A stretch of 64,000 nt of DNA, from positions 29,899,950 to 29,963,949 of the forward strand of contig JAKCOZ010000005.1 of the NCBI GenBank assembly GCA_022605955.1, given 5' to 3'. The notes under the pieces are model-generated. The model searched no databases. It was given only the letters and a program-made list of their open reading frames with translations, and was not told the origin of the DNA. The position numbers were made by a program, and so were the translations under genes. The DNA comes from Rallus limicola. Taxonomy: Eukaryota > Chordata > Aves > Gruiformes > Rallidae. Positions 1 to 11,963 of this stretch are shown piece by piece (position 1 is the first letter of the stretch; each line of letters starts with the position of its first letter).

Positions 1-1459
1 GTGAATATCTTGACCAAGAATGGTAGTTCCATTCAGCATACTTAATTCATTTGGAATGGTATTGTTGAGGAAACATATACAAAAGACTAACATGTTGTTA
101 GTTTAGCTTAAAGTGCACTGATTTCAAATATGAGTACTGTTTTCTTTTGGGAAATTTCCTTAATGCCCTGCCCAAATTAAAAAAAACTGAAACCAGTCTA
201 AATCATATTTATTCTAGTTGAGCCTCTTAAGCTTTTAATTTATACATATAAATAACATATTTTTCAGTTTACTCAGTGTTGATAATCACCAAGTATAGTG
301 CTTTCAGAAACATGGATGGATCTGCCCTCTACCAAGCCAGAAAATGTCAAATATTTTTGCTGAAAGTATTCAAAGCCCATAAATAATATTAATTTTATTT
401 TCAGAGATCTTGAACTAAATGTTCTAAAATAGAATTGTGTTTGTGCCAGGAAACTACATTTCCAGAGAAAATACTTATCATAGCAATAGTCTGATGAAGA
501 TTACTAAAAAAATGGGTGCCAGACTAATAATAAGTAAAACCATATTTAATTAGTATTCCATAGGTACTTATCAGTATTGCAGTTTGGAAATATTAAAGGC
601 TTTTTTGACATTCAGGTTTTTCCTTCCAAGTAATAGCTTGTTGGTGGACAAGCTTGAAAATGTTTGAAAACAAGTGCTATATTTGTAAAAAGTGTCCTTG
701 AATTATAACTTCTGGTGTTTCCTTCTTGCCATAGGAGTTTGTGTGACCTTCACTGAATAAAAACCAAATAATCTCTCTTTAACAGTCAAAACCTCTGGAG
801 CCTGTAAAGCTTTATGCTGCATTCTGGAAGCACTTTCTCTGGCCTTATATTTACACTATTCTGAGCTCTGTTGTCCAAGAAGTAGAAATTCATATTGGTG
901 CAAATGTGGTAAAATAGCAATCCAATTAGCACTATACTCATTTTAACACATATGCAATATGTAACAAAAATCTAGAAGTTGTTTGTAACTGTGAAAAACC
1001 TTCTTGGTACTCAGTACTTCCTAGTGTAAGCTTTTTGCAGGACAATTAACCTTAGCATATAGAGCAGCAGCTCTGAAAATAAATACGCTGAAAAACACAG
1101 AAGAAAGACATCATGGTTAATGCAAATTAATGTAATCATAGATACAGAAAAAATAAACTACTCCAGTGCCACAGTTTATTTAGTTTTTTTACTTGACAGA
1201 CTTAACCTTTCTTTATATTCCAGTGATTCATATTTATCCTCCTCTTTGTTGTGAAATGATTTTGCCAAAATATATTTATATTAATCCATCTTTCTGCATT
1301 TTTGATTGATCTTTGAAACAAGAAAGCCACCCCACCCCCTGCAATCAAGAATGGTTCTATTTCAGAGTTATGCTTGTTCAATGCACTAGGATTTTTTTAT
1401 TGTGACTGAAGTCTTTTTCCTAGGATCTGTGTGCTACAGACAGATTTTTTTTTAACCAG
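1..1459. other. AT-rich non-coding DNA
   Basis: No open frame with coding character and no recognisable repeat was seen. The stretch has many short A/T runs and scattered stops in all frames. The only landmark is an octamer/homeobox-like motif near 1120, listed separately. It could be intron or intergenic DNA; the sequence does not say which. Confidence 0.6.
1117..1138. promoter_or_regulatory. POU/homeobox-like motif cluster
   Basis: ATGCAAAT, the exact octamer bound by POU-domain factors, lies at 1120-1127. It is embedded in TTAATGCAAATTAATGTAAT, so TTAA/TAAT homeodomain cores flank it on both sides. Such motifs are enriched in vertebrate neural enhancers but also arise readily in AT-rich DNA. 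Nothing here shows activity. Confidence 0.15.
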
Positions 1460-1466
1460 AGCAAAT

Positions 1467-1673
1467 TCAAGTGCAGCTTTCAGACCAGTCAAACCCAAGA
1501 GACAGGCAGGAGGGCAGCTCTTCCTCAGCTTCTCTCTGCATTAGCCTTTCGTACTCAGTCTCCATCGACCTGTCAGAGACATCACAGTGATTGACTGCCC
1601 TGGCAGATGTGCCGCTATAACAGGTAACTTGATCATCCAGACCCATCTGTCTCTCAGTCCTCTTCAATTCACA
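1467..1673 (-). other. candidate terminal coding exon (unrecognised protein)
   Basis: On the minus strand an open frame of 68 codons ends in TGA at 1469-1467. It is clearly richer in G+C and CpG than its surroundings. The frame is closed upstream by TGA at 1679-1677. A possible acceptor AG at 1675-1674, behind a mixed pyrimidine tract, would open the exon in phase 0. The predicted peptide is polar and acidic, with a charged helix-like stretch (YERLMQREAEEELP) followed by a tail rich in Cys, Ser and Trp. A canonical AATAAA lies at 1401-1396 on the same strand, about 66 nt after the stop. No family was recognised. The plus strand of the same block also looks like an exon, with acceptor tttaaccag at 1451-1459 and donor CAG|GTAACT at 1621-1629, but all three plus frames contain stops, so it could be a non-coding exon there. 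Confidence 0.22.
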
Positions 1674-3600
1674 CTTTCAAAAATATTAGAGATTAGGGAG
1701 GGGTTAGATTCTTTGTTGTGATTTTTTTTTAATGTAGGATATCTGTATTTCACAAAAGGTTACCCTTGGTAAATGAATGGTGATGTACAGTACTTGAGCC
1801 CTATCCTACTGAGAGGAGCTTCCTAGCATTGTTCAGTGTCAGTGTTTAAGATCTGGGTTAACAATATCCAGAGAATTTAAAAACTTGCTTGTAAGATGTC
1901 TAAAATTAAAGACAGTTTTTTAGAACCACTGTGGTAATAATAGAATGATGTTTCAAAGATAACAGTTCCAATGTGAGACAGATGGGCTGTTTAACTGCGC
2001 TTAGTGAGAGGAGGGGATCTGATTCAGTGGGAGTATTTTCACGTCTTCTCTTCAGTGCCCACAGCCTGGCAAATGTTGTGACATCATTAAGCTGAACTGC
2101 TGATTTTAGATGGGTCTGGAACAAGAACGGGCAGGGGTAACTCAAGCTTCCTGCTGAAATGTAGTTAACTAATTTACTCGTGTCACTATTTCTGATAATT
2201 ACTTTTCACCAAAATATTTTGCTGTGCTTGTGTGTAGAGGATTTCATTCTACAAGTCAACACCCTAAGTGTTGTAGCCTCGCAGGATCTATCAACAGCTT
2301 CTATTAAGAGAGAATATAATCTTGGTGAGAGCAGTGGCTAACACTTCTCTTTTCTATTTCTCAGTAAAGTCTACTGCATACTCACTATCAAGGGACGTAC
2401 ATTGGCACAGATGACATAGTTCACAATATAAGGGGAAGTAACATACTGAAGCAAGCAAAACAAGGTAAAATGAATGACAACTGACAAAAAAGCAAGTGAA
2501 CTCAGAATATTTTTTTTCAAATGAGAGGAATAAAAATATGTTAAGTGTGTACATAAGCAATGACACATGCAGAATAAAAAGAGATAAATAATGGGGGGAG
2601 GGGTAGATGACTGAGGAGTATATAAAAGCAGAAAAGAACACTCAGGTGCATATCTGGGAGGCTTTTGGATCATACTAGAAACTGAGGTGACATTGGGAGC
2701 TGCAGCAAAATTAAAATTTCATGCCTTTCTGAAAATTATGCTCAGCATCCTGGACCTACAACTTCATCAGTGTCTAAACAACTCAGGTGGCACCTGTCAT
2801 TTCATTAATAAATTTCAGTGAGTAAACAAGATCAGTATGTTTATATGAAGTAATTTGTAATATAGACCCTATTCCTTCGATTTTTGGAATGGGAAAAAAA
2901 TCAGAAAAATATTCATTTTTTATACGTTAAATGATATTTATGAAGGATTTGTGGTGCACAGTCTTTTGTTCCAAAGCCAGCAAGTGTGGTAGCATGACAA
3001 TCATCACCTTGTCACGATTCATGGAACAGAGCACTGGGGGAATCCAACATGCAGCTGAATACAAATAGCTGAGTATAGGCAGGGAAAGGTGTAAAGGACT
3101 GCAGAGGTTATTTTGTGGAATGATCAGTCTGCTTTTTAAGGCACATATTTGTGAGATGGGCACAACCTCTTCTACATGCAATAGTGACCGCAATGTGGGA
3201 AACTAAAATGCCAGCTTTCCTTACTTTTTGGTATTCTCAGGCTGGAGATGGGGTGAAATAATGAACTTTGTTTTAACTAACTAGTTGAAAGTGCTATGGA
3301 TGCTTTGTGACAGAGTGGCCTGACCTTCTCTCTGTATGGTTATAAGCCATGATAAGCTTCTTCCAAGTAAGATATTTCACTTAATGTACATCTTAGAAAC
3401 TTTTAGGTAAGTAACAGCGATACTGTAATGACCTGTTACAGGCACGTTCTACGTCAGTCTTGCATACTCTATCTAGATTCTAGATAACTTATTGAGTAGG
3501 CTCCCTGTGAAATAATCTTTTGACAAGAGGCATGGAAATTCTAAAAAGTAAACTTATCACAATGAAATTACTTCTATTAGGAGAAATGTGCCCTTTTCAG
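1674..3600. other. non-coding DNA, nothing recognised
   Basis: No repeat or gene identified. The two overlapping minus-strand frames near 2354-2673 translate to Phe/Ser/Tyr/Leu-rich strings typical of chance translation of purine-rich DNA. A 40-nt acceptor-to-donor block at 2286-2325 is too short to support. Confidence 0.6.
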
Positions 3601-3744
3601 GACGATTTATTTTTCCTCAGCCTGAAAGAAAGTTATCTAGAGGCTAAACTTTGGCACCTCATGATCAGCACTCTTGAAATTTTACAACAAATAAAATACA
3701 TTTATAACTATATGCTGCCTCAGAAAGCTCAGAGCTTGATCTGA
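3601..3744 (+). other. weak candidate terminal exon
   Basis: After a cccttttcag acceptor ending at 3600, a frame of 47 codons runs to TGA. The peptide begins DDLFFLSLKESYLEAK and is Leu/Glu/Lys-rich with amphipathic-helix character. The same frame is open upstream to about 3520, so the acceptor is not needed to explain it. No polyadenylation signal or homologue was recognised. It is probably a chance ORF. Confidence 0.08.
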
Positions 3745-6700
3745 GTTTATTTCATCACCTTCTACCTTAACAGTAAGCATGTTAAAATTTGCATATATTG
3801 TATGGAAAGTATATATTGATATATAGTCTTTGTACAGTGCTTAGAAATGAATGATATACGTATACAGGTAAGATGACCTATATCAATGTCTATGATTGTT
3901 TTAAAAAGAATTAAGTATGTTATGGCCACAAAATCTAATCAAATTACAATGAACTTCACATTGCTACAGAAATTAAGTTTACCTTCCACTGCTAGGTGCC
4001 AGTCTTGGAAAAATGAATCATCTGAGTTTATTTATTTGGCCTGGTAAGGTGCAGACTCACCTATCTATCTTTCAAGACTTAAATTGTAAGAGTAAGTCGG
4101 TTTTCACATCACTAGAAATGCTGCTTTCAGCATAAACCATAAGATAATAGGCCTGTAAAAAACAGTAGAGTGGGGCTGAATAAAACAAGAGTGGAAGTAT
4201 ATCCATTCAAATAGTAGGACTCGGGGTGGGATTTGTGGCAAGAAAATATCAAGATTTCTACACTCATCTCTTGGAGGAATCTGTTTTTTATAGCAAAAGA
4301 GAACATTCACTCTTTAGCACTAATATACAGCTTTCTGTCTTCATCTAGAATAACCAATAGTACTGATTCTGTGCTCTTTTAGAGCAGATACAAAAAAGTA
4401 TCTGAAAGATATGTGAGAGTTGACCATGCAAAACTAAGAACGAATTTTGGACCAACAGGTTTCACTTCTACATGGTCCTCAAATATTAGTTGAAAGCTTC
4501 AGTTGTCTACTCAGATTGAAAGCTTTAGTCTGCTTCTTCACTTAAAATGTTTTAAGAAGAAATGAAGCTTTATCTTTGTTCCATGCATGATCTATGTAAA
4601 CCAGAAAGAATTTTTTATATGTATTGCTACTATTTGAAGTTCATTGTATTTCCTGTTTATGTTTTTCCTTTGCAATTCTAACAATTCCCAGAGTTAATAT
4701 AAATACACATAAACTGAAGATGTTTCTATGGTTGTTTAGATTTAACATGAAATACATAAACAGGACTTGAATCAAGGGATTAGAACTCACATGTTTCTCC
4801 TAAGCTAACACTCCAACAGCTTGCATCATCATGTTTTCTTAGGGTTTTCTCTTCTCAAAACTTCAGTGGAATGGATAGAAAGTGATCTTCCTACACCTAA
4901 GTCTTTGAAAAAAATGAATTGTAGGATTACTCACCCACAGGCAATGGAGGAAAGAGAATATTTTGCTTGCAATTCATAGGAAAGACAGTTATGTAAAAAT
5001 GTGACACCATTTAAAGTCATCTCTTAGAAGACTGTAGCAGGTTCACTGCACTTTGTAAGAATCAGGATTTTGGGGCATGTAACAAGACTTTGAGGATTAG
5101 CTCTTGAGTACTTTTCTGGCAGTGGGCAGAAAGAATGCCCTGATTTGTGGCACTTTTATTTTGGTGGAGGCTAACTGTTATCCTCACCAAAATACGAGGG
5201 AGTTCCTGGCACTGGCAAGGTATAATTAAATGCCTCAAGAAATCTGAAGGCAAAACGTGAGACATCCTCCAATGGTCAGAACAAGTAATTAATTATGGGC
5301 ACTCAAAAGTGAAGATCCCTTCTTCACGGAAGGACTTGCTTATTTAGGATCTGGTTCAAAGGGTTTAGGTTCACAAAGGGATATACCTTCTACATGTTGC
5401 TACATTTCTGCACCTAACAATGCAATCTACCATAGTTCATGAGATGAGTAGAAAGACACCTAACGTAGTCGTTGAGTAACTGAAAAGGTGAAGTGCCTTT
5501 CAAATATTTCTTTTCTCTGGGTCCACAAATATGAGATTGGGCTAGCCTGGAGGTACCATCCTCTCCTTGAGTTTTCAGTGCTAAACCATTTCCTAGAGTT
5601 AGGTGCTGAAGTGCTTCAATTAAATTAAAAAAAAAAGAAGAGGAAAAGGGGAAGCTTTTCTTTGCAAAAGAATCATTGACATTTTGAAATCACAGCCATT
5701 TATATTCTTTTAGAAGTTAAAAAACTCACTTGTGTAGGATACCTGCATTCTGTTCTGTGTTGACTGAAATAATTCACCAGAATATATTAAAGGATGTTTT
5801 TTTTTTTGGAGGAGAATTTAATTTCCTTTAGAACTTTTCCATTACAGGTATAAGAGCTTTTGAATTAGAGAGTAAAGCAAAAATGTGAATAAAGATATGT
5901 ATCATTCTGTTAACTAAAGGTGAGGTCACTCATCTGTGAGCAAAGAAATGTAAATTGTTTTTGCCACTTGGCACTTCTAAAGCTTCGGTTTTTGGCATGT
6001 ACTCAAAAATACAGGTTTTAGGAGAGCTTTGCTACCAAAATCTTTGGCACCAATTTGGGTGCCCATAGAATGCACTAAAATTGGAAGTTCTAAAAACCAG
6101 GTTTGTCAAGTAGCAGTTATGCTTCTTTTCTCTGAATTTATATTTCATTATAGAAATACCTCCAGCTTATAATGACAGTCCTATGTGTTGGTGTGTAAAT
6201 CCTTGGATTTCAGTGGAACTATATCTGAGAAGATTTTTAATCTTTGGAATTTGAGATGTGCTTGAAAAACTATCTTGATTAAAAAAAACAACAACATAAA
6301 CAAGCCAGAAAACCCCCAGCTTTCTAGTTACCAAGTTATGCTTAATATTTTTTTCAAATGACCTCTTATGAATGATGTTTGGCTTTTCCAACCTATGTTT
6401 GCTTCTGTTTTCTGAAAGATAGCTATAGGTCTATACATAATTTATCTCTGCCCTTTAATGCTATTTCTAGCTAGTTATACCAATACAAGAAGCCTAAACA
6501 AAATATGACTTTTAGCAGTTTATGATACAAAAAGTATCTTGCCTTTAGTATATACTAACAAGATCTGTACATGCAATTATTATTAGCAAGCACTCCACCT
6601 ACTGGTTCAGATTATGCCAGACAAGTAATCAGAAAAAGTAGTTCACATTCTAATAAGAGCTTTACTGCCTAAGGGTACAAACATTCTGGTATACAGTACT

Positions 6701-9700
6701 TTAAGTATTTATACATCTTCTGTGGAACCAATCAGGTGCCTTTAAACTGCTATTCAAACTCATTAGCAGAATTCACCTAATTTACTTTCACAGATGACTA
6801 TCCTAACTTATATTTTCCAGCCTTAGCTGTGAATGTCAATTGAATATGTGCCAGTAAAAAGCAAAAGGTACAAAACCCATGAGATGTTTTTCTTTCGGTA
6901 TTTCCTAGGTATATCATCTCTATAAACTAATTTTTAGAGGATTGAAAAAAATGAATAAAAATGCAGCCTGGCATAGTAAGAATAATCACAAAACAGTTTG
7001 TAACTGCTGATTAAGCTCCTAATTCTTTATTTTCATAACCTTGATAGAAGCAACAGAGGAGAAAGCACTGTGATGCAGTGGTGAGCTTTTTTTTAAGGTA
7101 AAAGAAGCCATTTATAGTTAAATTTTAGTAAAAATTTGCATACATGTATCAGCAAGCCATCTCTATTTATTTTTTCTGTATAATTTGTTATGCAATTATT
7201 TGCACATAATCTAGATAATGGCTCGATATAATTTTTTTCCACTGAAATCTATGGGACATTTGTGTATTCCAGGAATGCACAATTGCTTCTATTCATGTAC
7301 AGTTTAATAAAGGAAATGATACATACTCATAGATGAAAATCAGAGTAGGTATGGATGCAGAGGCAAGAGCTGCATCAAAATAGCATTACTTCAAGAAATT
7401 GTATTACAAAAATGTATATTATTTCTCCAGACATAAATATTCTGAAGAGCTTATATGTTTCTTAAATGGTCATTTGAATTTTATTATCAAATTTCCATCA
7501 AGTAGGCTATCAATAATGAGATGTCTTAAGTGTGTTCATTTTCATTGATAAGATGAGGTCTTCTGCTTTCAGCAACTTTACGTAGTGATAATTCAAACAT
7601 TGACATAATACAGTACCATGTGATAGGAAAGTCACACACTAAGGACTGTCTTTTCTGCCCATTCCAGCTGCTGTTTTTCAGTGCTACTTAAAAGCCTGAC
7701 ATAATAGTACACATGTCAATATCAACAAATGCAGTTGTGGATGGAATAATTCTTTACAGGAAATAATTTAACATGGGAAAAAAAAAAGTAGTCCACTAAA
7801 ATAAACACAAAACAAAGAATGTGGAAACACAGCACAAATCTACCCAACAAAATTTACCTGACCCTTTAAAGCTCACCAAAACATGACAGAAGGTCCCCTT
7901 GATAGTCTGTATCATATATATGTTCTGAGACTGTGCTGCCCATATGTTCAATAAAACTGTTGAATCTCAAAGTTATAATAATTTGCAACGAGGTGCCAGA
8001 ACCAATTATTAAATATCATATGATCCAGCAGAGATGAAATAAAAATATACAGGGTCGATCTTACTGGCTCTGACTGTTATGAAGATTATAAAATACTTAG
8101 AATTGCAGTTTAACTTAAGGGGAGTCTTAAACACTTCCTTATGCCGAAATTTTGCTCACAGCAGAATATCAGAAGCCAAATGCAGATGGTACATTTTTCT
8201 AGGTATGAAGAGAAAATTGCCCTTATCATTATTGATTTGAATATCAATTTAGGAAAAAGAAAGATATGCTATTATGATATCTTTTAATAGTGTAAACCTT
8301 TGTTCAAAAGAGCAAGTGACAGCCAAAAGTACAATTCAAGTGAGAAAAAAGGTACAGTGTGATTAGATCAGTGAATGATACCATCTCAGCCAAATAGCTG
8401 CCTATAGTGTGGAAAAAGAAGACACTTAGGACTAAGTGTAAACAGTCATTATTTATTTACCATGACATCTCTTAAACATGAATGAGTGAATGTTCTAAAT
8501 ACTAGCTCCCATCTTTTAGCCAAGGTCAACTGCTTCACCCTGGTCTGCGCTTTTCCTCAAGTTGTAAAGCCTAGATGTTGACCTGAGATGTTTGCATGGT
8601 TTTTTTAGTTGTTATGAAATACCAGGGAGGAATTTTGCTGAAATGATTATTTATGAATTTCCCAGTACAACTGCACAAATGTGCTTTGAAATTAACTTCC
8701 TAATCTATGTGTCTAAGAATGAAATATTCTATTCAACAGTAGGACAAAAAAGTGCTTCATTTCTACCAGTGAACACAACATTGATCTTAACATATCATGG
8801 CTTCAGACATCAAAATGTAGTTGCTTGCAGGAATAAAAAGTATTTCTGCCCTCAGTTATTGGAGCATTGCAAGAATAGGACCATGTTTGTCTATGTATGT
8901 TTACAGCACCTGTCAGCCGATACATGAGAAACAAGAAGAGTAATGTAAACTGATCTCCGCCTTTTGCTGAATATTTAATGCAGTCTGCTGGAAAGAAAAG
9001 CACAAACATTCTACTTTTCCAAAGCCTGTCTTCCTTGCCCTCTTCTAATTTTCTCTGGGGAGAGATGGGTTTCGAACTTGGTCACTGCTAGTGCCCATTT
9101 GCTTCTGGATCTTTACTTTTGAGTCTTGGCTTTCTTCCTGTCTCCTGAAACTAATTTTACTTCATTTTAGCCACCTAACAGCAGACTTGTGTGTATATAT
9201 TTTCAAGGAAATTTGATTGTCTGTATAGATTTTTAAATCAGCTTTCAGATCAAGTTTAGAAATCTGTAAACTGTTGTGTTGTTGCATCAGGCAATAGTGG
9301 AACACAGACCTCAGATGCACATCACCCAATGCTATAAAGTGATCTTTAAATGAGACAACTAGGGCATAAGTAGATTAAAGTGGCCAATAATGGGAAAACA
9401 AGTGCCCATTCCAAGAGCAATTGTAAGAAATTTAAGCCTCAGGAAGTTGCATTATACATTTTATTAAATTGAGGGTATATTCACACTTACTGTGGCTTGA
9501 AATCTGAACCAGTATTTTCTGTCTTTGGTTACCTTACTTTAGGATTCCTTAATGGGCTGAAGATGTAATGCATAATATCATATGACTGCTTTAAGTTTGC
9601 AAGTTAGTTTCTCAAAAGTTGTAATTTAATTTAAATTGACAACTCTACAATAAACCACTGTTCTCCCATAGCAAACAGTATCTGACCTAAAACGCATGTA

Positions 9701-11756
9701 ACAAGACCCTAAGACACTAACAAAGTCCTACTTCCTTGTCATTTTAGCCTTCTTTGCAACAGAAAACTTCTAATTTTTAGCACCACTACAGTTAACAGTA
9801 TATAAAACATTAGCTTTTGAGAAGATTTAAAGCATATTTATATTCAGAGCCTGCTGTTTCTTCAATAATCAAGAGAGAATGAAAAAAGATCGAGCATCCC
9901 ACTGATATTCAAAGAATGAATTTATACATAGTCCAAAGGAGTCTTTTTTGAAAGGATATCTTAAATGATACCTATTTACACATGAAAACAGAGAATATGA
10001 TCAGTGCCAGACAAGATAAACTCTGGCAGGGTTACTAACTTTAAAAAGTACATATTATACTATGTATATTGTGTAATTTCTAAGAGGCTAAAGATTTGGT
10101 TAATCAAAGGAAGTGAAAAAGGGGTGTCCTTCCTATCTCTTGATAATACTGCAGATACTGCAGTTCCAGGTGAAAAATACAGCACCAGTTATCTCCCATG
10201 GGTGCTGGTTCTATTTAAGAGCACCATGGTCCCACTTCCCTTGGAGAGTTCTCCTGGAAATCCCATCACAACTTTTTATCCAAACATGTTTCTGACGATT
10301 TTGGAAGAGACAAAACTGATCTACCCCACGTTTTTCTGGCTGTATTCTTATGGAAAGTAATCTTTTATCTCTTTTATGCAGTACTGTTCTGAGGTAATGT
10401 CTATATTGATGAAAAATAATGTAATTAAATAAAAAACAACCACCAACCTATTTCCAACACAGCGCCACCAATTTCTAGGTCTTAGAGATTAATAAAGTCT
10501 CTTACAAATTTTAAAGACTGCCACTTATAGATTGGGTTGGCTTTGAATCTTGCTCATAGGATTAATGTGAGGTTGTTTTTTGCAGGCAATATGTTTGTGA
10601 TTTAATTTTGTCATGCAATTTGGTAAGAATTTGAAGAGCTATTGGATTAAAATAATGAAAATAGTAGCATAACCCATTATATTACAGTTTTATCTTGGGC
10701 TGTAGCACATATTAATGTTGTGTTTTCCCCCATCAGTTTTGTATTTTTCAGATACTAATCCTCTATCAATGAAAAGGGTTAAAAATCCATAACATGTCAA
10801 GGCAGATTGCATATTATTAGTGTTATGTGCATTCCTATGTACATATGCGTATTTCAGACACATGCTCATGCAAATAGATATATGTATACTATAATTTTTA
10901 AATGCTTTGGAATTATTCTAAATGTCCATGGAAATACAAAAGTTGTATCTGGCTTGCTGTTTCTATTAAAAGCAAATGATATATGGTGCCATATACAGCA
11001 CAGGTTAACAAAAAGATAAAGGTGAAAAAAGTCTGCCAATCTCTTACATTAATTGATAGAGACACCTTTCTAATATTTACTTTATGTACATATTAATGGA
11101 TATGACTTTTTTCCTATCTCTTGATAATGGTATTTTTATTCATCTTCCAAATGAATATGCATAATTTGTGCTTCACTATGCTGTTAAAACATGGTGCAAT
11201 TCCCAATATGGGAGAAAATTTTAGTTGTAATAAGATAGAAAACATTATTCACAGTTGTCAGTGACAGGAATCAATGATTCACTGTAGTGTGGAATGGGAA
11301 GCTAAAGAGCTATGGTCTATTTAAGTTTAGGTTATTTAGATTTGATGGGTGCTACCTCCTCATAGAGTAAAAACAATTATGGAAGACAGTTTAGAGTACC
11401 TGAACAACCTCTGTCTTTTAGCTCTGTAGGAGATCTTTGATGATGACACCTTAATGTGACTCCCTCCAACTACAAGACCTTGAGGGAGGTTGAGATGCTA
11501 CACTGTTTCAGAAAATAGGCACTTGATGCTTGGTTTGGGTAGAGGAAGAGAATTAAAAGACTTGAATTAGGACAGTAAGAGAAAATGCTGCAATGTTTTG
11601 GAATTGTACCTTTGTGAAATGAAAAGTAGTGATAGCATAAAATCCCCCATCCTGCTGATTTTATTATTTAAGAGAATGTTCTTAGTGTTTTAAATGGCCC
11701 AAAGCTTTTATCCTTCATCCTGCCTTAGATTTCAGTGAGGACTAGAATACCCTTGC
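3745..11756. other. 8-kb AT-rich stretch without recognisable genes
   Basis: This stretch was read on both strands without finding a supported gene or transposon. A 28-nt polypurine run lies at 5627-5654. The frames at 8592-8927 and 10004-10360 exceed 100 codons, but they lack any domain, are surrounded by equally AT-rich DNA and have unbiased codon composition. I regard them as chance ORFs. Confidence 0.55.
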
Positions 11757-11963
11757 ATAGAATAATAGAATCACTAGGTTGGAAAAGACCTTTGAGATCA
11801 TTGAGTCTAATTGTACCTGTCTGCTACTAAGCCATATCTCTAAGAACCTCATCTACCTGTCTTTTAAATACATGCAGGGCTGGTGACTCAACTGCCTTCC
11901 TCAGTAGCCTGTTCCAATGCCCGATAACCCTTTTGAAGAACTTTTTCCTAGTGTCTCCAATGA
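11757..11963 (-). mobile_element. CR1 LINE 3' fragment, minus orientation
   Basis: The block starts with ATAGAATAATAGAATCACTA followed by GGTTGGAAAAGACC. That is the reverse complement of a CR1 3' terminus of the type whose tail reads GGTCTTTTCCAACC...ATTCTAT. It continues through an eroded CR1 3' UTR with recognisable segments (TGACTCAACTGCCTTCCTCA, AGCCTGTTCCAATGCC, TTTTTCCTAGTGTC). CR1 copies are normally truncated at the 5' end, and this one keeps only about 200 bp. Numerous mismatches and the broken tail repeat suggest an old insertion. It has no coding capacity. Confidence 0.85.

Noticed and set aside
2286..2325. 40-nt block between an acceptor and CTTG|GTGAGA
   Set aside because: Too short to distinguish from the many chance acceptor/donor pairs expected in 64 kb.
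8592..8927. 111-codon plus-strand frame
   Set aside because: Aromatic- and Asn-rich random-looking translation with no motif.
10004..10360. 118-codon plus-strand frame
   Set aside because: No domain, no splice signals at sensible edges, composition as expected of AT-rich DNA.
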